Part shown: positions 40,550 to 49,381 of the stretch, in pieces
Numbering within the stretch: the stretch's first letter is position 1
Layout: every line of letters begins with the position of its first letter
NCBI RefSeq assembly: GCF_014650995.1
Contig: NZ_BMWA01000014.1
Span: forward strand, 1-64,000
Direction: 5' to 3'
Source of the DNA: Streptomyces viridiviolaceus
Lineage (GTDB): Bacteria; Actinomycetota; Actinomycetes; Streptomycetales; Streptomycetaceae
Length of the DNA: 64,000 nucleotides
The notes under the pieces: generated by a model
Told to the model about the DNA's origin: nothing
Database searches by the model: none
The model's input: only the letters and a program-made list of their open reading frames with translations
Program-made: the position numbers and the translations under genes

Positions 40550-41824
40550 TCAGCGATTGCGCAGGATCATGTCGAGGTCGATCGCGTCGGCCATGGCCTC
40601 GTAGCCCAGATCGCCCGGATGCAGGTGGTCGCCCGAGTCGTAGGCCGGGAGCATGGACGACGGGTCGGCGGGGTCGCGCACCGCCTTGTCGAAGTCGATG
40701 ACGCCGTCGAACGCGCCGCTGGTACGGATCCACCGGTTGACGGCCAGGCGCTGCTGCTCACCGTAGGCGGTGCCGTAGTCGCCGCCGAAGCGGCCGTTGG
40801 AACCCATGAAGGGCACCAGTGTGCCGCCGTAGACCTTCAGCCCGCGGGCGTGCGCGCGGTCGATGATCTCCTGGTACCCGGAGATCAGGGACGGCGCGCC
40901 GGCACCGGCCGCGCCGATGTCGTTGATCCCCTCCAGCACGATCACGGACCTGACGCCGCTCTGATCGAGCACGTCACGGTCCAGGCGGTTCAGGGCGCTG
41001 CTCCCGAAGTAGTCCGGGACACGGTCGACCAGCACCTCGTTGCCGCTGATGGCGGCGTTGGCCACGGCAGGGACGGGGCCGGGCAGCGCCGAGAGGCGGC
41101 GGACCAGGTGGTCCGGCCAGCGGCGGTCGGCGTTCAGTGTGGAGGCGGCGCCGTCGGTGATGGAGTCGCCGAGGGTGATGACGGTGCCGTCGGCGTCGTG
41201 GTTGCGCACCACGTCGACGCCGTCGACCAGCATCATGCAGGTGATGGACGTCGGGTAGCCGGAGCCGCCCCTGCTGCCGGCGTGGTCGCCGGCGCCGGAC
41301 AGGAAGCTGTGCTGCATGCCGAGGCGGTGGTTGGTGACGGGGCCGGTGGAGCCCGGTACGTACACGCTCACCGACAGGTGCGCGAGCTCCTGGACGCTCA
41401 GGTTCACCGGGTCGCTGAAGAGCTCCGCTCCGGCCGGCACGTCGACGGACTTCTTGCCCGAGAAGGTCAGTTCGCGCAGCGTGCCGGGCTGAAGGGAGGC
41501 ACCGGTGCCCTGACGGGCCACGGTGGCGTGGCCGACGTGCAGGTCGCTCGTCCCGAACGAGTTGCTCAGCCGGACGCGGATGCGGTCTCCGGCGGCTCCG
41601 GTGGTGACGATGTTGCGGACCGTCCGGTCTGTCAGGCCCTCGGCACTGGGACACGTGGAGGTCGAGGTGCTGCCCCGCACCGGGCTGCCGGCCCAGGCCG
41701 TCGACCAGGGGCCGGCGGCGGCCCCGGAGTCGGCGGACGAAGGGGCGGCCACGGCGAGTGAAGCAGCCGCGGCGAGTGCGGTGGCGAGGGCGACGACGGC
41801 GGTGCGTGGGCTCGGTCTGGTCAT
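40550..41824 (-). CDS. Secreted SGNH/GDSL hydrolase, 424 aa
   Basis: An N-terminal Sec signal peptide (TAVVALATALAAAASLAVAA, cleavage about residue 31) precedes a beta-rich domain and then the SGNH core: VITLGDSITDG, NAAISGNE, VIVLEGINDIG and the triad end YDSGDHLHPGDLGY. The long form with an extra N-terminal beta domain is typical of Streptomyces secreted esterases/rhamnogalacturonan-acetylesterase-like enzymes. ATG at 41824. It probably deacylates an extracellular carbohydrate or lipid. Confidence 0.9.
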   Translation of the reverse strand: MTRPSPRTAVVALATALAAAASLAVAAPSSADSGAAAGPWSTAWAGSPVRGSTSTSTCPSAEGLTDRTVRNIVTTGAAGDRIRVRLSNSFGTSDLHVGHATVARQGTGASLQPGTLRELTFSGKKSVDVPAGAELFSDPVNLSVQELAHLSVSVYVPGSTGPVTNHRLGMQHSFLSGAGDHAGSRGGSGYPTSITCMMLVDGVDVVRNHDADGTVITLGDSITDGAASTLNADRRWPDHLVRRLSALPGPVPAVANAAISGNEVLVDRVPDYFGSSALNRLDRDVLDQSGVRSVIVLEGINDIGAAGAGAPSLISGYQEIIDRAHARGLKVYGGTLVPFMGSNGRFGGDYGTAYGEQQRLAVNRWIRTSGAFDGVIDFDKAVRDPADPSSMLPAYDSGDHLHPGDLGYEAMADAIDLDMILRNR

Positions 41825-41966
41825 GGCGCCTCCTGATCCGATGCTGGCGTAGGTGGCTTGCGGTCGCGCACGTGCCGTAGGGCGGGAGACGACGCGCCGG
41901 GTGACGTGCCGTCACCCGGCGGTCGGTGGAACGGGTCGGCCCGGGACTCGGATGCCCCGGAGGTCT

Positions 41967-43115
41967 TCATCGCACCCGCTCGAAGGGGGTGGGGGCCTTG
42001 CCTGTCCAGCGGTAGAGGTAGGCCTCGCCCTCCGACTTCGGTACGCCGCCGTCGTCCACGGGCCGGCCTTCGGCCACGTAGTAGTAGCCGCGGCCGAGGG
42101 CCTCGAAGCCGTGGTTGCCGTGGAACTCCCAGCCCCGGATCCCGGTGGCCGGGTCGTGCAGCCCGTCCGGGCGGAGGGTCAGCAGCTTGCCGGCCTCGGG
42201 CTCCGGCTGCCCGACGACCTCGCCGCGCTCGGGCTCGGCGGTGGCGTCGACGGTGAAGAAGGAGTAGTTCGGGAAGCCTTCCTTCTTCCCGCGGTAGACG
42301 GCCATGATCCAGTTCTTCGTGTACGGGTCGTACTGCAGGTTCTGCACGCCGTAGGTCGTGTTGCCGGTGTACGCGAAGTACTTCCCGTCGGGGCGCTCGG
42401 GGCCGCTGCGGTGCGGTGCGCTCTGGGTCAGCGGCCGCTCGTACTCCTGCCAGTCGCCGATGTCGTACTCGAGGACGACCTGGTGGTCGTTGTCGGTGCG
42501 GGAGGTGTTGGAGTAGATCCCGTAGGCGACCATGAGCTTCTGCCGACCGCCGTGCTCGCCGAAGCCAGGACCGAAGGAGACACCGTCGATGCCGCTGCAG
42601 CCGTAGCGGTGGTCCGCCGTGTCGGCGGTGTCACCGTCGAAGACGCCGTCGCCGTCCATGTCGGCGGTGAAGTCCTCCACCACCTCGTCGAGATGGACGG
42701 CGGTCATGATGCCGTCGGTCTCGGCGTCCATCCCGACCCGGTCGATCCGGTCCACGTCGAAGACGGCGATGTAGAACGCCTCCTCCGCCTTGTACTCCAA
42801 CGACCCGTAGACGCGCCCGTCCTGGCCGTTGAGGTCGATGTCGCCGAGGTGGCCGGTCAGGCCCTCGACCGTGCCGACGACATTGCCCTGCAGATCGGTC
42901 TTCACCAGCATCTGGGTGAACGACCAGTACGCAAAGCCCTTCCTGGTGTCCACGGTGACGCCCTGCACATGACTGGTCGGCCACGCCCCGCCGCGGATGT
43001 GCGTCGGCAGCGACGGGGCGGCCGGCTTCGGATCTGCGGTGGCGGCGACGCCCGGTGCCGGCAGGAAGACCGCTGCGGCCATCGCGGCGACGACCACTGC
43101 TCTGCGTGTGCGCAC
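41967..43115 (-). CDS. Secreted protein with EF-hand-like loop, 382 aa
   Basis: A signal peptide (AVVVAAMAAAVFLPAPGVAA) covers roughly residues 1-26. The mature part is rich in aromatic and acidic strands, for example GVTVDTRKGFAYWSFTQMLV and YDPYTKNWIMAVYRGKK, and looks like a beta-propeller. The run DFTADMDGDGVFDGD resembles a calcium-binding EF-hand loop. I do not recognise the family beyond that. GTG at 43115 follows GAAGGGAAC. The 5' region carries an operator identical in form to that of the DeoR gene at 51.4 kb, so it is probably co-regulated with the sugar operon and may be a surface binding protein or hydrolase for the same substrate. Confidence 0.8.
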   Translation of the reverse strand: MRTRRAVVVAAMAAAVFLPAPGVAATADPKPAAPSLPTHIRGGAWPTSHVQGVTVDTRKGFAYWSFTQMLVKTDLQGNVVGTVEGLTGHLGDIDLNGQDGRVYGSLEYKAEEAFYIAVFDVDRIDRVGMDAETDGIMTAVHLDEVVEDFTADMDGDGVFDGDTADTADHRYGCSGIDGVSFGPGFGEHGGRQKLMVAYGIYSNTSRTDNDHQVVLEYDIGDWQEYERPLTQSAPHRSGPERPDGKYFAYTGNTTYGVQNLQYDPYTKNWIMAVYRGKKEGFPNYSFFTVDATAEPERGEVVGQPEPEAGKLLTLRPDGLHDPATGIRGWEFHGNHGFEALGRGYYYVAEGRPVDDGGVPKSEGEAYLYRWTGKAPTPFERVR

Positions 43116-43478
43116 GAGTGTTCCCTTCGTCGGGTACGTGGTGGGGACGACCATGAGGCAGTTCACAAGAGATCCGGCAACCACACGGGTGTCAACCGAT
43201 CCCCGGAACTGCACAGTCGTGGTGCTGCTCTGTTCGCCCGTCATGTTCGCTCAGCCGGTGTTCACGAACATCGAATGCGTCGTACCTCCTTCGCAGGACG
43301 TGGCGCAGCACCGCTCCGCGAGGCGGAGGGCACCCACACGGAGAACGGGCCACGGGGGACGAAACGGACACGTGAAGCTCTGTTCACTTCACGTGGTACG
43401 AACAGGTGCCCCGCGAGGGCGGTTGCCGACGGGACCGGCTCGCGCGGCAGGCGGCGGGCGGGGTTCGAGGACGGCGGA
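43116..43478. promoter_or_regulatory. 363-bp gap with DeoR-type operator
   Basis: ATGTTCG (43243-43249), fifteen bases, CGAACAT (43265-43271) matches in arms and spacing the site at 51427-51455 beside the DeoR gene. A weaker repeat TGTTC-N14-GAACA lies at 43381-43404, and an extra TGTTCGC half-site at 43231-43237. No gene is supported in the gap. It separates the 3' end of the sugar operon from the start of the secreted-protein gene. Confidence 0.75.
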
Positions 43479-44513
43479 TCAGGCGGGACGGGTCAGGGCC
43501 TGCGGGTTGGCGCAGTGCTGCAGGGGGTGGCCCGTCAGGTAGCGGTCCACCTCCGCGGCGACGATCGCGGCGGCGTTCAGCGCGGTCTGCCGGCTGGCAC
43601 CGGCGAGGTGCGGCGTCATGACGAGGTTGTGGGTGGTCAGCAGGCGCGAGTCCGCGGGAAGCGGCTCCACGGGGTAGACGTCGAAGGCGGCGCCGAAGAG
43701 CCGGCCGGCGTCGAGGGCGTCGCAGACGGCGTCGTAGTCGACCAGGGAACCGCGGGCGCAGTTGACCAGTACGCCGCCCGGGGGCATGAGCTCGATCCGC
43801 CGCCGGGACAGCAGGCCGGCGGTCTCCGCGGTGGCGCGGGCGTGGACGGTGACGAACGTGGCTCGCCGCATGAGGTCGTCGAGGTCGGTGAGCTCGTACG
43901 GGGCGACGTCGGCCGCTGCGGCGAAGGGGTCGGCCACGAGTACCCGGGCGCCGAAGCCGCTGACGATGCGGGCGACCCGGGAGCCGACGGCGCCGTGGCC
44001 CACGATGCCGACCGTGCTGCCGGCCAGCTCCGGGCCGACCTTGTCGTACATGTAGTAGTCGCCGCGCCAGGTGCCGGCGGTGAGGTCCGCGTGGGTGGCG
44101 GGGACACGGCGGGCCGCGGCCAGCAGGAGGCCGACGGTGTGCTCGGCGGTGGCCGAGGCGTTGCGGCCGGGCGCGAAGGAGACCGCGACGCCGTGCCTCG
44201 TCGCCGCGTCCAGGTTGGCGTTGACCGGCCCGCCTCTGCTGACGCAGAACAGCCGCAGGTCGGGGCTGGCCTTCAGGACCCGCTCGGTGAGCGGCGCCAT
44301 CTGCGTGACGCAGATCTCCACCCCGTCGAGTGCCTCGATGAGCTGGTCCTCGGTGCCGGACGCCTCGTGCACCTCGGCGACGTCGCCGAAGGGCTCGACC
44401 GGCCAGGGCAGGGTGAGTTCGCGGACGGTGGCGTCGGGGGCGACAGGGCGCAGCCGGTCGCGGAACAGGGAGTTGCCGACGAAGTGGTCGCCGGCGGTCA
44501 GGATGGTGGTCAC
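43479..44513 (-). CDS. D-isomer 2-hydroxyacid dehydrogenase, 344 aa
   Basis: The NAD-binding domain carries LAGSTVGIVGHGAVGSRVAR, and the catalytic residues appear in NCARGSLVDYDAV (Arg), YPVEPLPADSRLLTT (Glu) and VMTPHLAGASRQTA (His). It resembles D-3-phosphoglycerate or 4-phosphoerythronate dehydrogenases and would interconvert a 2-hydroxy acid and 2-keto acid. GTG at 44513 follows CAGGAG and overlaps the previous gene by four bases (GTGA). It is the last gene of the sugar operon. In that context a phosphorylated sugar acid is a plausible substrate. Confidence 0.88.
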   Translation of the reverse strand: MTTILTAGDHFVGNSLFRDRLRPVAPDATVRELTLPWPVEPFGDVAEVHEASGTEDQLIEALDGVEICVTQMAPLTERVLKASPDLRLFCVSRGGPVNANLDAATRHGVAVSFAPGRNASATAEHTVGLLLAAARRVPATHADLTAGTWRGDYYMYDKVGPELAGSTVGIVGHGAVGSRVARIVSGFGARVLVADPFAAAADVAPYELTDLDDLMRRATFVTVHARATAETAGLLSRRRIELMPPGGVLVNCARGSLVDYDAVCDALDAGRLFGAAFDVYPVEPLPADSRLLTTHNLVMTPHLAGASRQTALNAAAIVAAEVDRYLTGHPLQHCANPQALTRPA

Positions 44514-45145
44514 GTGGGTGCTCCTGGGATCACGGAGGTCACGGGGCGGTTCAGCGCCAGCAGCGAGGGCACGCCGTCGCGGAGGATCAGTTCGTTCAGC
44601 GCGCAGTTGGCCAGGAAGGGGAACACCTGGCGGTAGGAGCGCAGCGGCAGTCCCAGCAGGCGGCAGAGGGTGAGCCGGATCGCCGTGGAGTGGGCCACGA
44701 CGAGCACGCGGCCGCCCTCGGGGTGGGCGGCCTTCAGGTCGGCGAGGAACGCCAGATAGCGGTCGGTCGCGGCGAGCGGGTCCTCCCCCTTGGGGAAGTG
44801 GTTGCGCACCGGGTCGTCCTGGAAGGCGGCGAGGTGGTCGGGGAAGCGCCGGCTCATCTCGTCGCGGGTCAGGCCCTCGGCGATGCCGAAGTCGAGCTCG
44901 CGCAGCCGCGGGTCCACCTCCAGCGGCAGCCCGGTGTGCGTCGCGCTGCCCCGCGCGGTCTCCTGGGACCGCACCTGTGGGGAGGCCCAGACGGCGGTCA
45001 GCCCCGCCTGCCCGGCCCATTCGGCGAGCGCGCGGGCCTGGGCGTAGCCGCGCTCGGTCAGGGCGATGTCGGTGCCGCCGGCATACCGGTTCTCGGCGTG
45101 CCAGACGCTCTCCCCGTGCCGTACGAAGACGACGTGGAGGGTCAT
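44510..45145 (-). CDS. Histidine phosphatase (phosphoglycerate mutase-like), 211 aa
   Basis: The catalytic RHG motif occurs in VVFVRHGESVWHAENRY, the second His in VLVVAHSTAIRLTLCRLLG, and the acid/base region in RLRELDFGIAEGLTRDEM. The length fits cofactor-independent-of-ATP phosphatases such as CobC-like and broad sugar phosphatases rather than true glycolytic mutases. It overlaps the kinase gene upstream and the dehydrogenase gene downstream by four bases each. A phosphatase tightly coupled to two sugar kinases is unusual. Confidence 0.88.
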   Translation of the reverse strand: MTLHVVFVRHGESVWHAENRYAGGTDIALTERGYAQARALAEWAGQAGLTAVWASPQVRSQETARGSATHTGLPLEVDPRLRELDFGIAEGLTRDEMSRRFPDHLAAFQDDPVRNHFPKGEDPLAATDRYLAFLADLKAAHPEGGRVLVVAHSTAIRLTLCRLLGLPLRSYRQVFPFLANCALNELILRDGVPSLLALNRPVTSVIPGAPT

Positions 45146-46629
45146 CGCGCGGTCCTCTCTCGCGCGTGTGCGGCGACCGCGCCGGGGAGCCAGCCGCGCT
45201 CCGCGAGCAGGTCGAGCAGCTTCAGGTAGCGCTCCTCGTGGATGGTTTTCACAGAGCTCCGTGGTTCGAGGGTGTGGTCGGGGCGCACCATCGCGGCGGC
45301 GGCTTCGTCGAGGGTGTCCCGGGTGGACGCGGCCAGGACGGCCATGCCGAGCGCCGGCTGGGCGTGGCGCGGCAGGGTCACCGGACGCTGCAGCACATCG
45401 GCGCGGAGCTGGTTCCACACGGGGTTCCGGGTCGCGCCGCCGGTGAGGACGACGGCGCCGTCCGTCGGTGCGCCGAGGTGGTCCAGGTAGTCGAAGCAGA
45501 GGCGTTCGACGTACGCGGCCCCCTGCAGCAGCGCGGCGAACGCCTCGGCCGGTGAGGCGGGCTCCCGGCTGGAGAAGGCGCGGGCGTCCGGGGCGGCGAA
45601 GGGGAACCGCTCCCCCGGAGAGACCAGCGGGTAGCGCAGCAGGTCGGTGGGGAGCAGCGGCGCGGCCTCGGCGGTGAGCCGGTCGAGGTCGGCGTGCGGG
45701 AAGTCCCGGGCGATCAACCCGGCGCCCACGCTGGAGGCGCCGCCGGGCAGCCAGTGGCCCGAGGGGGAGCGGTGGGAGTAGACGACGCCGTGCGGGTCGC
45801 GTACGAGGCTCCTGCTGACGCCCTTGAGCACCAGGGTGGTGCCCATGACGGAGTTCCAGCTGCCGACGGCGGTCGCGCCGGAGCCGAGTTGCGCGGCGCA
45901 GCCGTCGGTCATCCCGGCGACGACGGGGGTGCCCTCGGCCAGGCCGGACTCGGCGGCGGCGGCCGCGCAGACGCTGCCGATGACCGTGCCGGGCAGGACG
46001 AGCCCGGGCAGCAGCCCGGGCGCGATGTCCAGCGCCGCGAGCACCTCCTCGGGCCACGCCACGGCCGCGGCGTCGGCGCCGGTCTTCAGGGCGTTGCTGG
46101 TGTCGGTGGGCACGTCGTGCCCGACGAGCGCGCGGTTGACCACGTCGTTCTGGTGGACCAGCCGCCAGCCTTCGGCGCCGGCCCGGGGGTGGCGGTCGAG
46201 CAGCCAGCGCAGCTTGGGCAGGCCCCAGGAGCGCTGCATCCGGCGGTAGCCGGCTTTCTTCCACTGCCGTTCGCCGACGGCGTTGACCTGGTCCGCCTCG
46301 GCGGAGGCGCGGCCGTCGTCGTACATCAGGGCCGGGGTCCGGCACCGGCCGCCGCGGTCCATCAGGGCGATGGTGCCGGAGGTGGCGTCGACGGCCATGC
46401 CCCGGACGCGGCCGAGGTCGGCGCCGGCGGCGCGGGCCCGGCCGAGCGCCACGCACACCGCCGGCCACCAGGACTGCGGGTCCTGCTCGTGGCGGTCGCC
46501 CCGGCGGAGGCTGCTCAGCGGGGCGGAGCCCTCGCCCAGCAGCCGGCCGCCGGAGGCGGCGACCACGGCCCGGACGCCCTGAGTGCCCAGATCGATGCCC
46601 AGCCAGGCGTCCTCGTCGTGCTCGGTCAT
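45142..46629 (-). CDS. FGGY-family carbohydrate kinase 1, 495 aa
   Basis: This actin-fold kinase has the N-terminal phosphate loop WLGIDLGTQGVRAVVA, the sugar-site region MQRSWGLPKLRWLLDRHP, and the catalytic Asp in VVAGMTDGCAAQLGSGA. The nucleotide site is GSWNSVMGTTLVLKG and VLTGGATRNPVWNQLRADVL. It phosphorylates a pentose, hexose or polyol with ATP. ATG at 46629 overlaps the preceding kinase gene (ATGA). It resembles xylulose/autoinducer-2-type kinases, but the substrate cannot be fixed. It is distinct in sequence from the neighbouring kinase, so this is not a simple tandem duplication. Confidence 0.9.
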   Translation of the reverse strand: MTEHDEDAWLGIDLGTQGVRAVVAASGGRLLGEGSAPLSSLRRGDRHEQDPQSWWPAVCVALGRARAAGADLGRVRGMAVDATSGTIALMDRGGRCRTPALMYDDGRASAEADQVNAVGERQWKKAGYRRMQRSWGLPKLRWLLDRHPRAGAEGWRLVHQNDVVNRALVGHDVPTDTSNALKTGADAAAVAWPEEVLAALDIAPGLLPGLVLPGTVIGSVCAAAAAESGLAEGTPVVAGMTDGCAAQLGSGATAVGSWNSVMGTTLVLKGVSRSLVRDPHGVVYSHRSPSGHWLPGGASSVGAGLIARDFPHADLDRLTAEAAPLLPTDLLRYPLVSPGERFPFAAPDARAFSSREPASPAEAFAALLQGAAYVERLCFDYLDHLGAPTDGAVVLTGGATRNPVWNQLRADVLQRPVTLPRHAQPALGMAVLAASTRDTLDEAAAAMVRPDHTLEPRSSVKTIHEERYLKLLDLLAERGWLPGAVAAHARERTAR

Positions 46630-48125
46630 GCGCCGACACCACCGGTGGGGCCGCTCCCGCCGCCGTCGTGCCAGGCCGGCCGGTGCGTCCGCCGCAGCCG
46701 CAGGAAGCCGCGGTACCGGTCGCCGTAACCGTCGACGGCCTGTGCGTCCGGTTCGTAGGTGGCGGCGGTGCGCACATGCCGGGCGGCGGCGGTACGGAAG
46801 TCCGGCTCGCGGCCGGTGGCCACCAGGCCGGTGAGCCAGGCGCCGCGGGCGCCGACCTCGGCGTCGGCGGGGACGGTCACGGGCAGCCCGGTGACGTCGG
46901 CGATGAGCCGCATCCAGAAGTCGCTTCTGGTGCCGCCGCCGCAGAGCGCCAGCCGGTCCGGCAGGGCGGGCGATGCGGCAAGGCAGTCGCGGATCGCCAT
47001 GGTCACCCCCTCCACCAGCGCGCGGGCCACGTCCTCCCGGCCCGCCTCCAGGGACAGGCCGGCCAGCGAGCCGCGGGCGGCCGGGTCGAAGAACGGCGCG
47101 CGCTCGCCGGCGGGGGAGAGATACGGCAGGAACCGCACCCCGGCCGCGTCGGGCCGGCCCTGCGCGGCCAGGGCCATCAGGTCGGCGACGGAGTCGAGGC
47201 CGAGCATCCGGGTTCCCCAGTCCAGTACGTCGCCGCCGCACATGGTGGGGAACGCGCGCAGGTAGCGGTCCGGCACCCCGAGGGTGACGGTGATGCCCAC
47301 CGGCTCCTCGGTGACCACCTCGTCGGTGACGATCTCCGTGGACAGGGTGGTGCCGAGGATGCAGCAGGCCTGTCCCGCGGACACCGCGCCGGCGCCGATG
47401 GCGGTGGCGCAGATGTCGTACGGGGCGAGCACCACGGGGATGTCGGCCGGCAGTCCGGTCTCCTCGGCCGCCGCGGCGGTCAGAGCGGTGACGCGGTGGT
47501 CGTCGTCACGCAGGTCGGGCAGCAGCCGCCGGGCCCAGGGCATGCCGTACAGCTCGGGCAGCCGGTCGGACCATGCGCGCTTGCGCACGTCCAGGAACGG
47601 CGCCGAGGCGTCCGACTCGTCGATCGCCGGTTCGCCGGTCAGCCGCAGAAAGAGCCAGCCGCCGCAGGTCAGCACATGGCTGGAGCGCTCGATCCGCTCG
47701 GGGTCGTGGGCGCGCAACCAGGCGAGCGCGGCATGCGGCATGCCGGTGGACAGACGGGACCCGCAGACGCGGAACGCCTCCTCCACGGTGCCGTCGAGCT
47801 CCCAGGCGGTGAGCAGGTCCGCGGCCCTGCCGTCGTTCCACAGCACGGCCGGCCCGGTGGGGCGGCTCCGGTCGTCGACGAGCCAGGCACCGTCGCCCTG
47901 GGCGGTCACGGCGACCATGCCGGGCGGCTCGGGCAGCCGGGCGGCGACCTCGCGGGTGGCGTCGGCCACCGCGGCCCACACCTCGGCCATGTCCTGCTCG
48001 GACCAGCCCGGGTGCGGGCGCAGCACCCGGGTCGGGCGGCGGCCGACGGCCAGTTCGGTGCCGTCGTCGGTGTAGCCGACGGCCTTGACGAGCGTGGTGC
48101 CGGCGTCGATGGCGATCGCGGTCAC
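46626..48125 (-). CDS. FGGY-family carbohydrate kinase 2, 499 aa
   Basis: The second kinase opens AIAIDAGTTLVKAVGYTDDG and carries SEQDMAEVWAAVADATREVA, the catalytic Asp in VLAPYDICATAIGAGA, CCILGTTLSTE and LALCGGGTRSDFWMRLIADV. It resembles L-xylulose/ribulokinase-like members. GTG at 48125 begins six bases after the permease stop codon. Two different FGGY kinases in one operon imply two phosphorylated intermediates or two imported substrates. Confidence 0.9.
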   Translation of the reverse strand: MTAIAIDAGTTLVKAVGYTDDGTELAVGRRPTRVLRPHPGWSEQDMAEVWAAVADATREVAARLPEPPGMVAVTAQGDGAWLVDDRSRPTGPAVLWNDGRAADLLTAWELDGTVEEAFRVCGSRLSTGMPHAALAWLRAHDPERIERSSHVLTCGGWLFLRLTGEPAIDESDASAPFLDVRKRAWSDRLPELYGMPWARRLLPDLRDDDHRVTALTAAAAEETGLPADIPVVLAPYDICATAIGAGAVSAGQACCILGTTLSTEIVTDEVVTEEPVGITVTLGVPDRYLRAFPTMCGGDVLDWGTRMLGLDSVADLMALAAQGRPDAAGVRFLPYLSPAGERAPFFDPAARGSLAGLSLEAGREDVARALVEGVTMAIRDCLAASPALPDRLALCGGGTRSDFWMRLIADVTGLPVTVPADAEVGARGAWLTGLVATGREPDFRTAAARHVRTAATYEPDAQAVDGYGDRYRGFLRLRRTHRPAWHDGGGSGPTGGVGA

Positions 48126-48130
48126 CCGCC

Positions 48131-49381
48131 TCACCCCCTTCCGTGTGCCCGCCGCGAGCGGCGGGCGGCGGAGTCGAGGGCGACGGCGACGAGCAGCACC
48201 GCGCCCGTGATCATGAACCGGTACGAGGAGTCGAGGTTGAGCAGCGTGAGGCCGCTGGAGATCGACTGGATGACCAGCACGCCGAGGAGCGCGGCGAAGG
48301 CCGAGCCGCGCCCGCCGAACAGGCTGGTCCCGCCGATCACCGCCGCGGCGATGGCGTTGAGGTTGACGTCCGCGGTTCCGGTGCTCTGGTTGGCCGCGGC
48401 CAGCCGGGAGGCGAAGAGGATGCCGCCGAGCGCGGCCAGGCCGGAGCACATGACGAACGCCGAGGTGTAGACGCGCGGCACGTCGATGCCGGCCCGGCGG
48501 GCGGCCTCCGCGTTGCCGCCGACCGCGTAGATCGACCGGCCGAACCTGGTGTGGCCGAGCGTGTAGTGCACTCCCAGCACCAGGGCGACGAAGAGGACGA
48601 ACATCCAGGAGACGCCGCGCGTGCGGTTCAGGTAGTAGACGGCGAACAGCAGGACCGCGAGCAGCAGCAGCGACTGCGCGAGCAGCCACTGGACCGACGA
48701 GGAGAACAGGCCGGCGCGGCGGCGCCTGAGGCTGCGCGCCCACCCGACGGCCAGGAACCCGCCGGCGGCGGCGACGGCCAGCAGATAGGACAGCCAGCCG
48801 GGGACGAACCACACCTGGGCGAATTTCACCAGGGCGGAGTCGTACGGGATGTTGATCGCGTTCTGCCCGCGCAGCAGCCACAACTGGGCGCCGAGAAAGG
48901 CCAGCAGCCCGCCCAGGGTGACGACGAAGCTGGGCACACCGAAGCGGTTGAACGCCTGCCCGTAGATCCAGCCGATCAGACAGCCGGAGGCCACGGCCAC
49001 GAGGATCGCCAGCACCATGGGCTGTTCGTACCGGACCATGACGACCGCCGTGGTGGCGGCGGAGACGCCGCTGACCGAGCCGACGGAGAGGTCGATCTGG
49101 CCGGCCAGCAGCACACAGACGATGCCGAGCGCGATGACGCCGAGCGGGACCATGTCGAAGGACAGGTTCACCAGGTTGGTGCTGGAGAGGAACGTCTGGT
49201 TCAGCGCCTGGAAGATCGTCCAGATCACCACGATGCCGGCGACGACGGGCAGCATGCCCAGGTCGCCGTCGCGGACGCGGCGGGCCGCGGCACGGATGTT
49301 CCCGCCGATGCCCTGCGGGGCGGCGAGGCGTTCGTCCTGCGGGTCGGTGGCCGGTGCCACCGGGGTGTCGAGAGAGGTCAC
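48131..49381 (-). CDS. Sugar ABC transporter permease (RbsC/XylH type), 416 aa
   Basis: About twelve membrane helices are present. PLGVIALGIVCVLLAGQIDLSVGS and GTSLFGGRGSAFAALLGVL are typical of the ribose/xylose branch (first motif shown partly: CVLLAGQIDLSVGS). The cytoplasmic EAA-like loop is RSIYAVGGNAEAARRAGI. The 416-residue length matches the larger XylH type. GTG at 49381 overlaps the ATPase gene by four bases. It forms the membrane channel with the neighbouring ATPase and binding protein. Confidence 0.92.
   Translation of the reverse strand: MTSLDTPVAPATDPQDERLAAPQGIGGNIRAAARRVRDGDLGMLPVVAGIVVIWTIFQALNQTFLSSTNLVNLSFDMVPLGVIALGIVCVLLAGQIDLSVGSVSGVSAATTAVVMVRYEQPMVLAILVAVASGCLIGWIYGQAFNRFGVPSFVVTLGGLLAFLGAQLWLLRGQNAINIPYDSALVKFAQVWFVPGWLSYLLAVAAAGGFLAVGWARSLRRRRAGLFSSSVQWLLAQSLLLLAVLLFAVYYLNRTRGVSWMFVLFVALVLGVHYTLGHTRFGRSIYAVGGNAEAARRAGIDVPRVYTSAFVMCSGLAALGGILFASRLAAANQSTGTADVNLNAIAAAVIGGTSLFGGRGSAFAALLGVLVIQSISSGLTLLNLDSSYRFMITGAVLLVAVALDSAARRSRRAHGRG

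Noticed and set aside
40550..43115. The secreted SGNH hydrolase and the secreted propeller-like protein as one operon
   Set aside because: A gap of 142 bases separates them, and only the upstream gene has the DeoR-type site in front. Co-transcription is possible but not shown.
44510..45145. The histidine phosphatase as a glycolytic phosphoglycerate mutase
   Set aside because: It is too short, with a phosphatase-type C-terminal half, and it lies inside a sugar-kinase operon.
46626..48125. The two FGGY kinases as a recent tandem duplication
   Set aside because: Their sequences differ throughout, including the sugar-binding and catalytic-Asp regions, so they are separate family members.
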